A stretch of DNA of 6,892 nt. Source: Legionellaceae bacterium UBA2794 (GTDB taxonomy: Bacteria; Pseudomonadota; Gammaproteobacteria; Legionellales; Legionellaceae). The notes under the pieces were generated by a model, which was not told the origin of the DNA, made no database searches, and saw only the letters and a list, made by a program, of their open reading frames with translations. The stretch spans positions 81,537 to 88,428 of the forward strand of contig DEHS01000111.1 in assembly GCA_002352055.1 (NCBI GenBank). Direction: 5' to 3'. A program made the translations under genes and the position numbers. Below are positions 5,797-6,892 of the stretch, piece by piece. Positions within the stretch are counted from its first letter, which is position 1, and every line of letters begins with the position of its first letter.

Positions 5797-6892
5797 ATGC
5801 TCACTACTTTGTGCATCGAACATTTCGCTATTGTAAAACATCTCGAACTGGATTTTAGCAAAGGAATGACCGCATTTACGGGAGAAACAGGCGCGGGTAA
5901 ATCCATAATGATTGACGCTCTGATGTTAGCCCTAGGTGGTAGGGGCGATGCTTCCGTCATTCGCCCGGGCCAAGATAAATGTGATATCACCGCAGGGTTT
6001 ACCTTCGATAAAGAGTCCGATCCAGCCCAGTGGCTAGCGGCTCATGACATCCAGATTGATGATGGCGAGATTTATTTAAGGCGTGTAATTTACGCTGAAG
6101 GACGCTCCAAATCATACATCAATGGTCAACCCTTCCCTCTGCAAAAAGTCAAGGAGCTTAGTGAAAAACTGGTTCATATTCATGGACAACACCAGCATCA
6201 GACACTGATGCAACATCCCACACATCGCCAACAACTGGATCAGTACGCAGATCATCATCAGATGGTAGAGGAAGTAGCTAAATTCTTTAAGCAATATCAA
6301 AATATAAAACAGGAAATTGACAAACTACAAAATTTGGATCAACAGGCGGATCGCGTCAGATTATTGCAATTTCAAATTGATGAACTCGCATCTCTTAATC
6401 TTAAAGAAGGTGAAATACAGGCATTAAATCAAGAACATCAAATGCTTCATCATGCCAGAGAATATTTAGAATACAGTCAGGAAATAAACTCCTTACTAGC
6501 AGCGGAAGATCAGACGAATATCTGTAGTGGGTTAAATCAAATTATGCAACTGCTTAACGAGTTGCCCCAAGAGCAAATTCAAATTAAAAACACCAGCGAA
6601 CTGATTAATGGTGCTTTAATCCAATGTGAAGAAGCCTTAAATGAAATGAATCAATTTGCTGATCGTATTCAACTCGATCCGCAACGATTAAACGAAGTTG
6701 AGACTCGTATGAGCGCTATACATCATCTGGCGCGTAAATATCATATGGACAGTAATTTATTACTGGCTCATGAGGAACAGTTACAAAACGAATTAAACAT
6801 GCTGCAGGATTCGGAAACCAAGCTCGCTCAACTGCAAATCCAATTGGATCAAGTACAACGGCATTACCAGGAAGCGGCATTACGATTAAGAG
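5797..6892 (+). CDS. recN: DNA repair protein RecN (partial, 3' end beyond the window)
   Basis: SMC-like ATPase that acts early at DNA double-strand breaks, bridging DNA and aiding RecA-dependent recombination. The frame is open from ATG 5797 to the window end, 365 codons of an expected 550 or so. The head domain starts with I-E-H-F-A-I-V, and the Walker A G-E-T-G-A-G-K-S is at 29-36. The RecN-typical H-G-Q-H-x-H-Q-x-L is at 129-137. From about residue 150 the sequence is Gln/Glu/Leu-rich coiled coil, including the conserved R-x-x-x-L-x-F-Q-I-D-E-L segment just after residue 180. The signature motif, Walker B and C-terminal half-head lie outside. It starts 3 bp after the nadK stop, so no room exists for a separate control region; no LexA-type box was seen immediately upstream. 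Confidence 0.95.
   Translation, partial: MLTTLCIEHFAIVKHLELDFSKGMTAFTGETGAGKSIMIDALMLALGGRGDASVIRPGQDKCDITAGFTFDKESDPAQWLAAHDIQIDDGEIYLRRVIYAEGRSKSYINGQPFPLQKVKELSEKLVHIHGQHQHQTLMQHPTHRQQLDQYADHHQMVEEVAKFFKQYQNIKQEIDKLQNLDQQADRVRLLQFQIDELASLNLKEGEIQALNQEHQMLHHAREYLEYSQEINSLLAAEDQTNICSGLNQIMQLLNELPQEQIQIKNTSELINGALIQCEEALNEMNQFADRIQLDPQRLNEVETRMSAIHHLARKYHMDSNLLLAHEEQLQNELNMLQDSETKLAQLQIQLDQVQRHYQEAALRLR

Noticed and set aside
5186..5836. ORFs at 5186-5380 (minus) and 5579-5836 (plus) within nadK
   Set aside because: Out of frame with intact nadK and recN; the second overlaps the recN start.
5784..6300. Minus-strand ORFs 5784-5990 and 6112-6300
   Set aside because: Antisense to recN, which has an open frame with Walker A and the HGQH motif through this stretch.

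Overview
This looks like a piece of chromosome from a moderately AT-rich gammaproteobacterium. The protein sequences and AT-rich intergenic DNA fit Legionella or a close relative; that placement is my inference from recalled sequences and no search was run. Nearly everything is housekeeping. I see no mobile element, CRISPR array, tRNA or rRNA, and nothing I would call a new biological system.

Layout, left to right. Positions 1-37 (minus) hold the first 12 codons of a gene leaving the window, probably the Rep/UvrD-type DNA helicase. Then comes about 500 bp of AT-rich, homopolymer-rich intergenic DNA. It holds a doubtful 87-codon hydrophobic ORF, a REP-like palindrome and a candidate promoter for the next gene. 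hslO (544-1389, plus) encodes the redox-regulated holdase Hsp33. It converges on a periplasmic amino-acid-type solute-binding protein gene (1425-2159, minus), and the two genes share a 15-bp hairpin between their 3' ends. Upstream of the binding-protein gene on the same strand is an uncharacterised 165-aa gene (2287-2784, minus).

From a divergent control region (2785-3072), three tightly packed plus-strand genes follow: typA/bipA (3073-4899, ribosome-associated GTPase), nadK (4906-5793, NAD kinase) and recN (5797 to beyond the window end, SMC-like DNA repair ATPase). The gaps are 6 and 3 bp. nadK has no clear Shine-Dalgarno sequence, and that of recN lies inside the last codons of nadK. The three are therefore probably one transcript with coupled translation. 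The typA leader has an extended -10 element and self-complementary segments that could fold just upstream of the ribosome binding site.

Functionally the window mixes stress and maintenance genes: protein protection under oxidative and heat stress (hslO), ribosome assembly and stress adaptation (typA), NADP supply (nadK) and double-strand-break repair (recN). The least understood parts are the 165-aa protein, the binding protein with altered pocket residues, the structured typA leader, and the rep-hslO intergenic region.
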